Of a stretch of DNA of 64,000 nt, positions 1-22,046 are shown in pieces (within the stretch, counting starts at the first letter, position 1; every line of letters starts with the position of its first letter). Below the pieces are notes generated by a model. That model was not told the DNA's origin, made no database searches, and saw only the letters and a list, made by a program, of their open reading frames with translations. Both the position numbers and the translations under genes were made by a program. The DNA is from Tiliqua scincoides (Eukaryota > Chordata > Lepidosauria > Squamata > Scincidae), in NCBI RefSeq assembly GCF_035046505.1, contig NC_089826.1, positions 80,424,254 to 80,488,253 on the forward strand, given 5' to 3'.

Positions 1-106
1 TCGAAGTGGTAGAAGGCGGGTTTTTTTTTTCCTGAGACCTTGTGGACCACTTCTCAGGATCTCATGGGTCACCTGTAGTCTACAGACCACAAGCTGAGAA
101 CCAGTG
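1..106. mobile_element. hAT-like MITE, partial (right end)
   Basis: The stretch ends in a tail of the form GAGAACCAGTG and contains a phrase about a denied pair of short motifs (TTGTGGACC.. and CTCATGGGTC) that recurs near the right end of the complete element at 17285-17745. The left part lies outside the window. It sits in CLRN2 intron 1. The family assignment is by similarity to that element, which has an 8-bp target duplication. Confidence 0.5.
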
Positions 107-559
107 CTCTCAGTCAAGGAAAAGTTTTGGGCCACTGTAGTGGGAGTATCTACTTTTTTCCCCAGCCAGACTGGTAGAGTTGCCAACTCTGACTGACACA
201 AGTCCTGGAGATTCTCCCCCCACTAAGACGATGCAATGTTGGAAGTTCCTAGAGAGCTTGTGAAGATCTCGAGGGTTTCTTTCAATAGTTTCCTGGAAAT
301 TAATGCTGATTTCTGGAGACTCGAGGTAAATCCCAGCAGGTTGGCAAACCTAATGGTGTAAACCACCACCCCCCTTTAGTCACAACTTTTCTCTCTGCCT
401 GTTCCTCTACCTTCTTATTTCCCCCTCTGTCTGGGTCTCTACATTGGCAAGATGGAGCAAACCCCCAAAGGTTAGCCAAGAACAAATATTTTAAAAAGTC
501 ACAATTTTTATTCAAATTTTTAAAGTAGAAATAACACCAGATGAATTCACACAAGGTGC

Positions 560-875
560 AGAATTACTGAGCATAGGAGACTTTTCGGCGAGGCCTGAAG
601 ACCTTGCTGTTTAAACAAGCCTTCTTATTTCATGGCCTTTTTAACATCTTTTATACATCTTTTAGTTGCTTGTTTACAGGCCTGATTCCTCTAAGAACTG
701 CTGTTTTATGCTCTTTTTTATTCTGACTTTTATCTGACTACTGTTTTTATGGTCTCTGTTAATGTGTTTTTAATATGTTTTTATCTGTTTGTTAAATTAT
801 GTTTTAATCTGTTTTTATATGTTGTAAGCTGCCCTGGGTCCCTTTAGGGAGAAGGGCGGGATAGAAATAAAGTTG

Positions 876-876
<1 letters not shown>
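560..876 (+). repeat. LINE/SINE-type 3' tail with microsatellite end
   Basis: The sequence finishes with GCTGCCCTGGGTCC..AGAAGGGCGGGATAGAAATAAA and runs into a TTA microsatellite. This phrase about a converging CTGCCCT and GGCGGGATA is a common end of non-LTR retroposons in reptiles. Its start is not clear. No coding frame is visible, and the clade is not determined. Confidence 0.4.

Positions 877-940
<64 letters not shown>
877..940. repeat. (TTA)n microsatellite
   Basis: About 21 uninterrupted TTA/TAT units follow directly on the retroposon tail upstream, the usual position for such tracts. Confidence 0.95.
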
Positions 941-941
<1 letters not shown>

Positions 942-977
942 GAAGAAGTAAACTCAACTCAGCAAAAATGCATCTAA

Positions 978-1078
978 GGCTGCAATTCTATACACACTGA
1001 CCTGGGAGTAACCTCCATTTAACTCAATGGGACTCATTTCTAAGTATTCACTCAATCCTAATGCTTTGGACTGCACTG
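978..1078. mobile_element. Short palindromic Harbinger-like MITE (about 90-100 bp family)
   Basis: It begins GGCTGCAATTC after TAA and carries the family core with AACTCAATGGGACT. It is a diverged copy of the approximately 90-bp unit seen at 28409-28498. The right border is blurred. Confidence 0.5.
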
Positions 1079-1145
1079 CCAATGCATTCAAGCATTTGTC
1101 CACACACACACCAAAGCCAAAATGACATTAAAGTGCGCTACTTAC

Positions 1146-1398
1146 TTCTGAATTTGGAACGGCGCCCGCCCAACCCACACTGGCGCATTTTACCCCCTCC
1201 AAAGAGTCCGTAGTAGATCTCCCCCATGAATTTGATCAGCTCCGGGTCGGTGGCATTGACCAGTTCGGCGCCAGTCTTGCAGAGGATCTTCCCAGTCATC
1301 CATTTCGGGGAGCCCATGGCCACAAGGATCAAGATGAACGATGCAAAGCTCAAGACAGCAATGGAAGCGAATAAGGTCTGTTTGAAGCAGCCGGGCAT
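1146..1398 (-). CDS. CLRN2: Clarin-2, first coding exon
   Basis: This minus-strand exon starts at the ATG at 1398 and encodes 84 residues plus one base. It ends at 1146, before a GTAAGT donor. The protein begins MPGCFKQTLF, has a hydrophobic segment at about residues 11-28 (first of four expected membrane spans), then the first extracellular loop with GKILC, LVNATD and IYYGLF..C/GGKMRQCGLGG motifs. These match human clarin-2 closely from memory. Asn48 in NAT is the conserved loop glycosylation site; the equivalent position in clarin-1 is a known Usher type 3 site. Clarin-2 supports hair-bundle maintenance and hearing. The remaining exons lie to the left of the window. QDPR is divergent 3.9 kb away, as in human. 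The reading ORF continues to a stop at 1138 only by running through the donor, so the exon end is placed at the splice site. Confidence 0.9.
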
Positions 1399-2476
1399 TC
1401 TAGTGGCTGGCAGGAATCATTTTGCAAGGCCTCGCGGCAGGAATGCTAAATGCTGAGCCTTTTTCTGGTGCTTGGAAATGAGCCAGCGGAATGCCCATTC
1501 TGTCCAAAAACCTCCTTTCACATGCCATCTTCTTTCCCAGCTCACAGGTTAAAGGAGACAGGTAGGCTTCTTGCAACACCCCTCTGTGATAGCAGAGAGA
1601 AGCATCATCATTCTGCAGCCTGATGGTGCTTGTTGCTGAAGAAGTAACCCCATCTCTCTTACATGACTTATGTTTCATCCAAAGGCTCCAATTCTTTTCC
1701 CGTTTTAAATATTCAGATGACATCCATTTCTGACCTGAGAGATGATGAGCTGCGAGTCCCATTGGCTCAGTTTGTTAAGAAGTGCCTGGTAATTGTCCGG
1801 AAGCAAACATATATTAACATGTTAGAGAACTGAAACATGAGCTCCTCTGAGTGCATGAAATCAAATGACCATCTCTGGGTTTGCTTGATTTTTTTCTCCC
1901 CTAAATGTCATTACTGTCATCCCACCCAAACGGACGACCCTCTGCTTTCGACTATTAATTGAAATAGATAAATAATCATTCTGGACGTCAGAGAGGAATT
2001 TTCTGGGCATAAAGAAGGATGCAAATTAATTGTAGCAGGGTACTGCAATGTACTGTTGTCTGCTAAAGCCTCCTCTTTGGGAAGGCGAAATGACCTTCTT
2101 GTAAGGTCTTTGCGTAATTTGCCCCCGGAAGATGTGTGCATCGATGGCTCTTGATAACTGGTCACTAAGCTTATGCAGACCCTTCACCTGCTTGTGACGG
2201 GGATGGAAAGGAGCAGATTGGCAGTCAACTAATTTTTTAAATGGTTGGTGGAAAGGTAGCAAGGTATGGTGGTGTTTTTGGAGAAATCACTGCTGCTTTG
2301 AAGACCAGCCCATTGTGTTTGGGGCTTGCTTGTGTACATCAGGTGGTGCATTGGGGACCAAGTAGACAGGTGGTGAGCAGATGCCTGCTACACCTCCACT
2401 CCACTGCCGCAGATAGAACCAGCTTCCTTATTGGTCCCTCATTGGACACACCCCACATTGTCTGCTTTGTGTAAAG

Positions 2477-2688
2477 CAGCAGTTTTCAACCTTTTTCCAT
2501 CTCATGGCACACTGACAAGGTGCTAAAATGGTCAAGGCATCCCATCGGTTTTTGGACAATTGACAAGGCGCACCACACTGCTGATGGAGAGCTCACATCC
2601 CCCAATGGCCCTACTAATAAATGACCCTCCCCCAAACTCCTGTGGCACACCTGCGGACCATTTGTGGCACACCAATTGAAAATCACTG
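2477..2688. mobile_element. hAT-like MITE (GGCACAC family)
   Basis: The ends read CAGCAGTTTTCAACC and TTGAAAATCACTG, forming terminal inverted repeats. The body repeats GGCACAC. Flanks GTGTAAAG (2469-2476) and GTGTAGAG (2689-2696) match at 7 of 8 positions, consistent with an 8-bp hAT target duplication. Related copies are at 9521-9735 and 59300-59515. Confidence 0.7.
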
Positions 2689-2739
2689 GTGTAGAGGCCA
2701 CATGGAGGAAGAAGGGAGATTATTGCATTCCGATTCTCA

Positions 2740-3290
2740 GAGCACAACAATCCGGCTCCCTTACCTTATGAGGAAAGGCTACGGCGTTTGGGCCTCTTCA
2801 GCCTAGAAAAGAGGCCCCTGAGGGGGGACATGATTGAGACATACAAAATTATGCAGGGGATGGACAGAGTGGATAGAGAGATGCTCTTTACACTCTCACA
2901 TAACACCAGAACCAGGGGACAGCCACTAAAATTGAGTGTTGGGCGGGTTAGGACAGACAAAAGAAAATATTTCTTTACTTAGCGTGTGGTTGGTCTGTGG
3001 AACTCTTTGCCGCAGGATGTGGTGATGGCGTCTGGCCTGGACGCCTTTAAAAGGGGATTGGACAAGTTTCTGGAGGAAAAATCCATTACGGGTTACAAGC
3101 CATGATGTGCATGTACAACATCCTGATTATAGAAATGGGCTATGTCAGATGCAAGGGAGGGTACCAGGATGCAGGTCTCTTGTTATCTGGTGTGCTCCCT
3201 AGAGCATTTGGCGGGCCGCTGTGAGATACAGGAAGCTGGACTAGATGGGCCTATGGCCTGATCCAGTGGGGCCGTTCTTATGTTCTTATG
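2740..3290 (+). mobile_element. CR1-type LINE, 3' end
   Basis: The sequence contains TTATGAGGAAAGGCTACGGC, AGAAAAGAGGCCCCTGAGG, GGAACTCTTTGCCGCAGGATG and GGACAAGTTTCTGGAGG, the classic CR1 3' region. It ends GGCCGTTCTTATGTTCTTATG, a short repeated tail rather than poly-A. It is a 5'-truncated copy with no intact reading frame. Parallel copies lie at 3945-4141, 4170-4497 and 57460-58123. Confidence 0.75.
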
Positions 3291-3391
3291 TACCTTCCTC
3301 CACCTGGTCCTCAAAAAAAGCCCAAGATCACTACATACTGCCTCAAGGAGCCCAAGAGGTGCAGCCAGTCCTGCTGTTTTAGGGACAAGTG

Positions 3392-3587
3392 CAGTGGTGT
3401 AGCTAGAGGGGATACAAAGCTCTAAGCTTTTCAGGCACCTGAATGCACTGTGCAAGCATCTCCTCCCCTTTGGAGCCAATCCGGGCAGTGAGAGCAAATA
3501 TAAGCGAATGCTGGAGGGGCTGCTTGCACGGCTCATTCAGGCACCTGCAAAACTCAGTGCTTTGCACTGCCTCTAGCTACGCTACTT
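3392..3587. mobile_element. hAT-like MITE (CAGTGGYGTAGCTAG family)
   Basis: Left end CAGTGGTGTAGCTAGAGGGG and right end CCTCTAGCTACGCTACTT are inverted repeats. Flanks GACAAGTG and GACAGGTG match at 7 of 8 positions. Sister copies are at 47163-47372 and 53214-53450. Confidence 0.7.
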
Positions 3588-3944
3588 GACAGGTGCAGGT
3601 ACAATCAGTGTTTGTTCACTTTTAATTTAAGTATATTACATTTAACTGAACAAACATCTAATTAGGTGCATTTTTCTAAGTTCATGTTGCTCAGAGATTT
3701 AAAACAAAATGAAGCATTGCTCTCCAAAATGGCAGCCTTCCCCCACTTTGATTTTGCTAGACTTTGGATATGCTGATCAGAATATCTTTAAAGATAAACA
3801 AAATGTATCAGTTTGGTTGCAGTTAGTTTGAGGTTATTTTTTTTTCCCTCCATAAAATGGAAAATGCCCAAATAGGGTAGTAGTGTTTTGTGTCACATGA
3901 GCACACATTTGCATGTACAATATGCACGTACCAAATTATGCAGG

Positions 3945-4141
3945 GGTGACAAGCTATATGCAAACATCTGGCTTTAGAAGTAGGGTGTCTCTGAATGCCA
4001 GATGCAATGGAGGGCACCAGGGTGCAGGTTTCTTGTTGTCTTGTGTGCTCCCTGGGGCATTTGGTGGACCACTCAGATACAGGAAGCTGAACTAGACGGA
4101 CCTTTGGCCTGATCCAGTGGGGCTCTTCTTAAGTTGTTATG
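3945..4141 (+). mobile_element. CR1-type LINE, 3' end fragment
   Basis: The fragment shares GTGTGCTCCCTGGGGCATTTGG, AGATACAGGAAGCTGAACTAGA and the terminal CTTCTTAAGTTGTTATG with the better copy at 2740-3290. It is 5'-truncated and non-coding. Confidence 0.7.
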
Positions 4142-4169
4142 TTAATTTCCTTGTTAATTTCCTCACTGG

Positions 4170-4497
4170 AGTCCAGAACCAGGGAACGCCCAGTGATACT
4201 GAGTCAGAAAAGACCAAAGAAAACATTTCTTTACCCAGGGTGTCATTATTCTGTGGAACTCTACTGTTAATAATAATAACTCTTTGCCACAGGATGCTGT
4301 GATGGTGTCTGGTCTGGATAACTTTAAAAGGAGATTGGACAGATTTAAGGAGGAAAAGTCCATCATAGGTGACAAGCTGTGATGTGCAACCTCAGGTATG
4401 GGTATGTGCAACCTCAGAAGGCCAGGTGCAAGGGAGTGGCACCAGGATGCTGGTCACTTATTGTCTTGTGGGCTCCCCGAGGCACCTGGCAGGCAGG
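4170..4497 (+). mobile_element. CR1-type LINE, 3' end fragment
   Basis: CCAGAACCAGGGAACGCC, TGGAACTC and CTTTGCCACAGGATGCTGTG align with the same CR1 region as 2880-3200. A TAATAATAATAA patch interrupts it at about 4268. It ends without the terminal TTCTTATG repeat. Confidence 0.65.
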
Positions 4498-4639
4498 GTG
4501 ACCAGACATCCTCTTTTCCCAGGACATGTCCTCTTTTTTAAGCCTCCTGTCCAGGAAAAGAAATTTCCCTGTGAGCAGCCCCTGCAGGCAGCGCATAACC
4601 TTCTTGTAATTAAGAAATGGTATGAAATTGTAAGTAATA

Positions 4640-4850
4640 TAGGCTCCAATCCTATGCACACTGACTTGGGAGTAAGCCCCACTGAATTCCATGGGCCTCA
4701 CTTCCAAGTAGACATGCATAGGATCGGGTTGATAGTTCTAAATTTAGTGATATCTACAGCCCAATCCTATGCATGTCTACTCAGAAGTAAGTCCCATTAA
4801 AGTCAATGGGGCTTACTCCCAGGAAAGGGTGGATAGGATTGGGCTGATAG
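4640..4850. mobile_element. Two adjacent palindromic MITEs, about 90 bp each
   Basis: Unit one (about 4640-4733) runs GGCTCCAATCCTATGCACAC to GCATAGGATCGGGTT. Unit two (about 4757-4846) runs CAGCCCAATCCTATGCATG to GGATAGGATTGGGCTG. Both fold back on themselves around GTAAGYCCCAYTRAA..TCAATGGG. They lie just upstream of the QDPR CpG-rich region. Confidence 0.65.
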
Positions 4851-5252
4851 TATTTAAGTTAACCACATGGAAACCATGTATGAGTGTTTTTAGCTTTCCT
4901 TCTGTCGTGCCCCACATTTTTCTTGGATGTCCTACATTTTGGGTGCCTGGTCCTCTTCTGTGGTCCTGACATCTGCTCACCCTGGGCCTGATCCTGTGGT
5001 CTGATCTGCTCACCCTGGGCCCGATCCTGCAGGGCTCCTCTGATCCTGCCACTAAAGGGGGTCCCTGCGTGTCCGCCTGCAGAGATCAATCCCCCTTCCA
5101 GCCAGCAGATGGGGCTGTTGCTGGCAGCCAAGCCCGAGCGGGGCGGAAGGCCAGGCGATTGGTCTGCTGCCTGCCGGGGGGCAGAGCCTGCCCCGGTTCC
5201 TGGGAGGCGCAGCTGCCGGGCTGGCTTGCAGAGCCCTCGCGGGAGGCGAGCC

Positions 5253-16879
<11,627 letters not shown>

Positions 16880-16966
16880 GCTGGGGGCGACCCTTTGTGC
16901 AGAGTCATGAAGTCATTGAAACATACAGTATGCCTGTTTCGCCAGCATAGTTGTCTTTTTCTGCCA

Positions 16967-16972
16967 ATTAAA
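16967..16972 (+). terminator. QDPR: Candidate QDPR poly(A) signal ATTAAA
   Basis: ATTAAA lies 88 bp after the stop and is followed by GT-rich TGTTCTCG. An AATAAA at 19155-19160, followed by TTTTATTGTGTGATCTT, could be a distal alternative. Neither is proved. Confidence 0.4.
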
Positions 16973-17284
16973 TGTTCTCGTTTATGAAGGAAGATGTAGA
17001 GTACTTGTGTTGACGGGTGTGATTTGTATCTAAATCAGGGCTGTATCAAGTCTCACTAATGGCCCAATATACCACATTTTCTGGAGCAGGGCCTGCCTTA
17101 ACCTTTCAGCCTGTGAGGTTGACCGCACTGGCGAGGTTGCACTCCAGAATATCTTGCAGGGGCCGAATAACACTCTAGAAAGCCTTGCAGCGCCACAGCT
17201 GGCATTGGCTTGAATTTTTTTTTTAAACCAAAAATCAGGTTGCGACACACAGGTAAGTCGCTGTTGGGAACCGCTGTTCTAGAG

Positions 17285-17745
17285 CTGTGATTCCCAACCT
17301 TTAGGAGCCCGCAGACCACTGAGGCAAAAACTGGCATCATTGTGAACCACATGCTATCTCCCTGCCCCCACCCCTGCACACAAAGACAATTAAATTTGTA
17401 ATAAACGAAGAAGATTTATTATATTATTATAGAGAAGGTTTGTGAATTGCTGCTTTTGTTGGCGGTTGTGGGCTGTCCATTCTCCACCCTCTCTTCCGAG
17501 GGTCTTCCGAGTGAGCACTCCCCCATAGACCACCAGAGAGGCTGGAGAACAGACTGCCCACAGCCGCAGCCTACACTTCAATGCCAGCTGTGGGTGGTTT
17601 GTTATCTACCCACTCTGGTGGTCCATAGGACAGTGCTCACTTGGCAAGACACGAACTGATAGAAGGCAATCTCTTTCTATTCTGAGACGTTGTGGACCTC
17701 TTCTTGGGGTCTCGTGGTCCACGGATCACAGGTTGGGAACCACTG
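17285..17745. mobile_element. hAT-like MITE (TTCCCAACCTTTAGGAGCC family)
   Basis: The ends CTGTGATTCCCAACC and GGTTGGGAACCACTG are inverted repeats. Flanks TTCTAGAG (17277-17284) and TTCCAGAG (17746-17753) match at 7 of 8. The preceding bases GTTGGGAACCGCTG at 17263-17276 are the right end of another hAT-like element, so the two abut across one duplication. Confidence 0.75.
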
Positions 17746-17753
17746 TTCCAGAG

Positions 17754-19040
17754 GATTACTTTTAGCCTTATGAAAGCAAACAGTTACACTTCTAAGTAAA
17801 ACTGTGTTTAATTGTATGAAATTCATCTGACTGTTGTGGCAAGTCGACTGTATTTTCTGTATGATATCCATGTGACTGGTGTCAATGTGGTCTTTTTGTC
17901 AGAGATATTTCTGAGTTGTCGTAGGTGAACCCTAACCAAAGATGCAGTCACCCTTTTCTCTGGAGCATTCTCTCCTGTCACAAGGAGACTATGAGACAAA
18001 GTAGGCTAAGCAAAGCAGCCTTGTTTTAATGTGTCTGCTTGTGGACTGTACCACTTCAGGCTGTGTGTGCGTGTTGTGGCAAGTTGTGTTTGAATCCCCT
18101 TCATCTAAAAACAATGCTCCCTTCAGGTTCCACATTAGCATGTTAGAACGTTGTCCCTGACACGTGTGCACCCAAGAAACTTTTCACTTGAAGAAATACT
18201 CAGATTGGGTTTCCTCTGGCCCCAGCCCTTTCCGTCTGACAGCACATTAATCATCTGCACATTGTCTTTGTGTGAATGTGTGGGAAGGGGGCTGTTCTTG
18301 AGAGAGTTGCAAAACAGAAACCTTATTTTGCCTTAAAAGCCATGAAACCCTTTGCTAGCACAGCCTGCACATGCTCTGATCCACTATGGAAAAGGGTTCT
18401 TTGACCCCCCCCCCATGAATACCAAAATATGTTGATATTCATATCTACGGGGGCCCTCAAGAGAACCTCTGGACGCAACTGGAAGACACTTCTGGTTGCA
18501 CCCAGAGGTGTTCTGAGGCGCAGGGAGGCAGTGTGTGGCATCCTTATGCCTCCGAACACCTCCTGAGCATGACCAGAAGGTCTCTGAGGCCCTCCAGCCG
18601 CGTGTCAGCACCTGCGATTAGTCAAATCCTGTGGTTGGTCCAAGGAGAGCCAACTCTACAGTGAAAGAGGCCTAACCTATTTTTATATCTGTTTTATACA
18701 CTAGTGGTTAAGGTGGCAGTTTGCACACAAGTATACTCTGTGCTGAGGAGGGGACGTAGCCTGTTTGGAAGGGGAAGTAGCCACAGTGGAATGGTTGCTG
18801 ACTGACTAGCAGCCTTTGCTCATGTTGATAATCATGCTCAAGGGGAAAGGTCAACAAGGGGACAGTTTCAGCAGCCATGTGCTTACACAGTGATGTTTGA
18901 GTCTGTCGCTGGGTTGTGATGTTGGCTGGTGATTTTCTGTGGTCCCCTTATGGATGGGGTATATTGCCAGCAAACTAACTTGTTGCTACACTGCTATTTG
19001 TGTATGTATCTTGTGTAGAAATTATTTTTAAGACCTGAAT
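17754..19040. other. QDPR downstream flank, no gene seen
   Basis: No coding pattern is supported. A possible Tigger-like MITE occupies about 18420-18663 (right end TCTCCTTGG-type in reverse, ACTCTACAGTG). The rest is unique-looking sequence. Confidence 0.4.
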
Positions 19041-19098
19041 GAAAAGAGTGCCTGTGCTCGCTTCGGCAGCACATATACTAAAATTGGAAAAGAGTGCC
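19041..19098 (+). pseudogene. Truncated U6 snRNA retro-insertion
   Basis: Positions 19054-19087 carry the first 34 bases of U6 snRNA, starting GTGCTCGCTTCGGCAGCACA and ending AAAATTGG. The 12-bp sequence GAAAAGAGTGCC occurs directly before (19041-19052) and directly after (19087-19098), a target-site duplication. The rest of U6 and any poly-A are missing, so it cannot be functional. Confidence 0.85.
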
Positions 19099-20440
19099 CT
19101 AAAGTAGCCAACCTGTGTGTAAATCTAGTTTGCCAGATAATTACGTTTGTGCTAAATAAACGCATTATGTCAAGGCTGCCTGTCGTACGTTTTATTGTGT
19201 GATCTTGGGTACCCTTCTGTCGTCAGATGGTCTCTTGTAAATCTTTGTCTTCAGAGCAGAAAGTAGCCTTTAATAACACTTCTTAAAAAGATGGACAAAC
19301 TGGCAGAAGGAAACCAAGGCAGCAGCAGACCTCCCATTCACTGAATGGGGCAAATGCCCTGGGCATGGAACTTGCATGCCTCCTGACTGCACAGGAAGCC
19401 TTAATGAGACTTCCAGCGTGGTCAGAAACTGTGCTTCCAGTTTGCCAGAAGTACAGTTTAAGACTGCGGGGAAGCCTCAGGTGGCTTTTCTCATTGGTCC
19501 TGGAGCCGTGCAAGGCTGTGTCACTCCAGGTGAGTGGGGGGGGCCTTCATGTTGGGGGGGCAGCTTCACGGACCTTTGCCCCAGGGGCCTAGAGGTGAGG
19601 TCTGCCAAGGCACTAGTCCTCAAGGCTTGGAATAAAGGAAAACAGCTGTACCTTTGGACTTTGTCCATCACTTTGCAACTCAGCAGTTGAGAGCTGCTCT
19701 GCAAAGTGAAGTCTCTGCAGAAGTGCTGCTGCTGGAAGAGTGGCCCACATGGTAATTGGGTTCTCCCAGTACCTTGGCAGTGTCTCCCTCTCTCACTCCT
19801 CTTGATCTTCCATGGTGTTCCTTGCCTTCTGAGCCCAACTTCTGCCTCTCCCACCCAGGGCCTCAGCAGACGTGGCACTGCTGTAAGCATGGCACTGGAA
19901 TAGTCCATTAGCATGCGAGCCGGATAAAGGACTTCCTGGGGCTATATCCAACCTGCAGCCTTATGTTTGACACCCCTGATCTAGGTTGAAAGAAGCAAAA
20001 AAAATAAAAAAATAAAATTCAAATACGTTTGCAAGCCTAGCGTGCAAGAAAACCTCTGCTTGAGTTTTACTGTCTGCATCCAATTTAGAAGGGAGAGAGA
20101 ATGAAAGGAAATATGTTCTCAAATGGCATCCAATCAATCAGTGGCACTTTTGCAATTGCTTGGTAAATACTCCATTATTTGATGTTAGAAATGGCTTGCA
20201 TGGCTTACTCAAAGACATGTGTGGGGTTAGAATTCCATGTGGTATTCCCATGCATCCTTGGAATGCAGGTCTAATTGAACTCAGGCAGACTTGTTTTGGA
20301 GCATTTTTCTCACAATTTTCAACCAAACAGTGACGTGGTTAAAATGTTTCATTTGGTTAAAATGTTTCATTTGGTTTTATTAGTTTATGCGCAAAAATTA
20401 TGTTACGGCACATTAACATGGACTAGAAAGGCCTGCTGTT
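19099..20440. other. Intergenic, no gene seen
   Basis: An AATAAA lies at 19155-19160. About 19500-19980 ends in TATGTTTGACACCCCTGATCTA, which looks like the right end of a hAT-like element. The 18-bp unit TTAAAATGTTTCATTTGG is tandemly duplicated at about 20339-20374. Frames in this interval are short and unlike known proteins. Confidence 0.4.
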
Positions 20441-20446
20441 CTTCAT

Positions 20447-20490
20447 CATGTGGGCTGTACAGCTCCTGCTTAAGCTGTACAGCCCACATG
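20447..20490. other. Perfect 18-bp inverted repeat (hairpin)
   Basis: Arms at 20447-20464 (CATGTGGGCTGTACAGCT) and 20473-20490 are exact reverse complements around the 8-base loop CCTGCTTA. No surrounding transposon ends are evident. Confidence 0.85.
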
Positions 20491-20707
20491 TGTTCTTATG
20501 TGTTCAATGGAGCCAGGGGCTGTTAAACACTGGCGAACCTCTAGAGAAGTGGCACCCCCCCATGACCTGGAGGCCTGGAACCTGGGGCTCTATACCCCTG
20601 TGGCCCCCTAGCTATTCTAGTGGCTGGATGCCCAGCGTTCAAGATTACAGGGAGAATGTCTTCCCAAGTACAGAACCTGTCCCTGTACGTGCAGGAGGCT
20701 TGACTGT

Positions 20708-20886
20708 GGGTCCAATCCTATCCAATTTTCCAGCACCGGGGCAGCTGCAGTGCAGCCCTGAGGTAAGGGAATAAATGTTCTCTTACGCTGAAGAGGCCTC
20801 TGTGACTGCCCTTCCCACCACAGATTGCAGTGCACACCCCACTGAATGGCCGCACCAGCACTAGAAAATTGGATAGGGTTGGGCCC
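20708..20886. mobile_element. Palindromic Harbinger-like MITE, 179 bp
   Basis: The ends GGGTCCAATCCTATCCAATT and AATTGGATAGGGTTGGGCCC... are shown in part by GGGTCCAATCC and GGTTGGGCCC. TGT flanks both sides (20705-20707, 20887-20889). The body contains a GTAAGGGAATAAATGTTC segment common to the family. Confidence 0.7.
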
Positions 20887-21698
20887 TGTGTCAGCTGTTG
20901 CTCTACACAGCCTGCAACACCCCAGACTAATTTGGGAAGCTGGAATCAGGCCCAGGAAGGTTTGTATAATTACTTGAGCATCCTCAGTTGGAAGCAACAG
21001 GGTCTTGCCTTAACCAAGCTGCTAACTTCTGTGGTGGTGAGGCAACCATCCCAGCTACTTTCAAGACTTCAGCAGGCCTTTACCTCTTATGCCGATTTGG
21101 GGATTTATCAGCACCTGAGCTATGGGGCAAAGCTCTGGCACTCTGTGTTGGGTCAATCTTTTTTTTGTTATACCTAGGAGAAATAGGGATTCAAAAAAGG
21201 GATTTGAATCTGTTGGCTGAATTCCTGAATGAAAAAATTAGGGCGAGGAAACCACTTGCCTCCCTGAAGTCTTATGCTCTTCCTTACCCCAACTCTCTCC
21301 CCTCTATTACCTCTGTGTTCACCATGGGCTCTCGTCCTTCAAGGCAGCGGCATCATTGGAGGTCCTGTCACCCAGAGCAGAGCTTTGCAACCTGGAACTT
21401 TGGGCGTAACATGATGACCTCATCATGGCATGTCTGAATTGGGAACCTCCAGGTTGCTAGAGGGAGGAAGATGAATGCGTGCGGGGAGGGAGGAAGTGAG
21501 TGTGGATGTGCGTCAGCTATGGCCAAGGTGAGCATCGTTGGCTCTTCTGCTAGGCTGGTGCGGTGGGGTGGTAGCAATGCTGGCACCCCCTTTGCACTTT
21601 CTTTTGCCTGGTACCTGGGGTGGACCACATCTTCTGCCCACCTCTCTGTTGCTATGCCACTGCTTCATGATTTTGCATTGGTCACACAGAGTAACTTA

Positions 21699-21877
21699 GG
21701 GCCCAAGCCTATCCAATTTTCCAGGACCAGTGCGGCTATAACAATGGGATGTGTGCTTCATCCTGCAGTGGGGGGACAGTCACATAGGCCTCCTCAAGGT
21801 ATGAGAACATTTGTTCCCTTACCTCTGGGCTGCATTGCAGTTGCACCGAAGCTGGAAAGTTGGATAGGATTGGGCCC
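21699..21877. mobile_element. Palindromic Harbinger-like MITE, 179 bp
   Basis: The ends GGGCCCAAGCCTATCCAATT and TTGGATAGGATTGGGCCC are bounded by TTA at 21696-21698 and 21878-21880. Length and 3-bp duplication are as in its sister copies. Confidence 0.75.
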
Positions 21878-22046
21878 TTACATGGCCCAACTTACATAAA
21901 TGGTCTCTCTGTTACATACAGTGTCTCACGGTTTGATACGCCTGTGAGTTGTCTCTTTACAATTATTTTCCCTAGGAAATTACATGTTTCACTGAGCTTG
22001 TGGCCATCACCAAGGAGAAATAACTGATTACAGACTCTTGGAAATA

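Larger units (their letters stand above)
1399..5039. other. CLRN2-QDPR divergent intergenic region
   Basis: About 3.85 kb separate the two start codons. The part from 1399 to 2470 shows no repeat I recognise and would hold the CLRN2 5' UTR and promoter; no TATA box stands out. From 2477 to 4850 it is largely transposon-derived: hAT-like, CR1 and palindromic MITE copies, listed separately. Confidence 0.6.
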
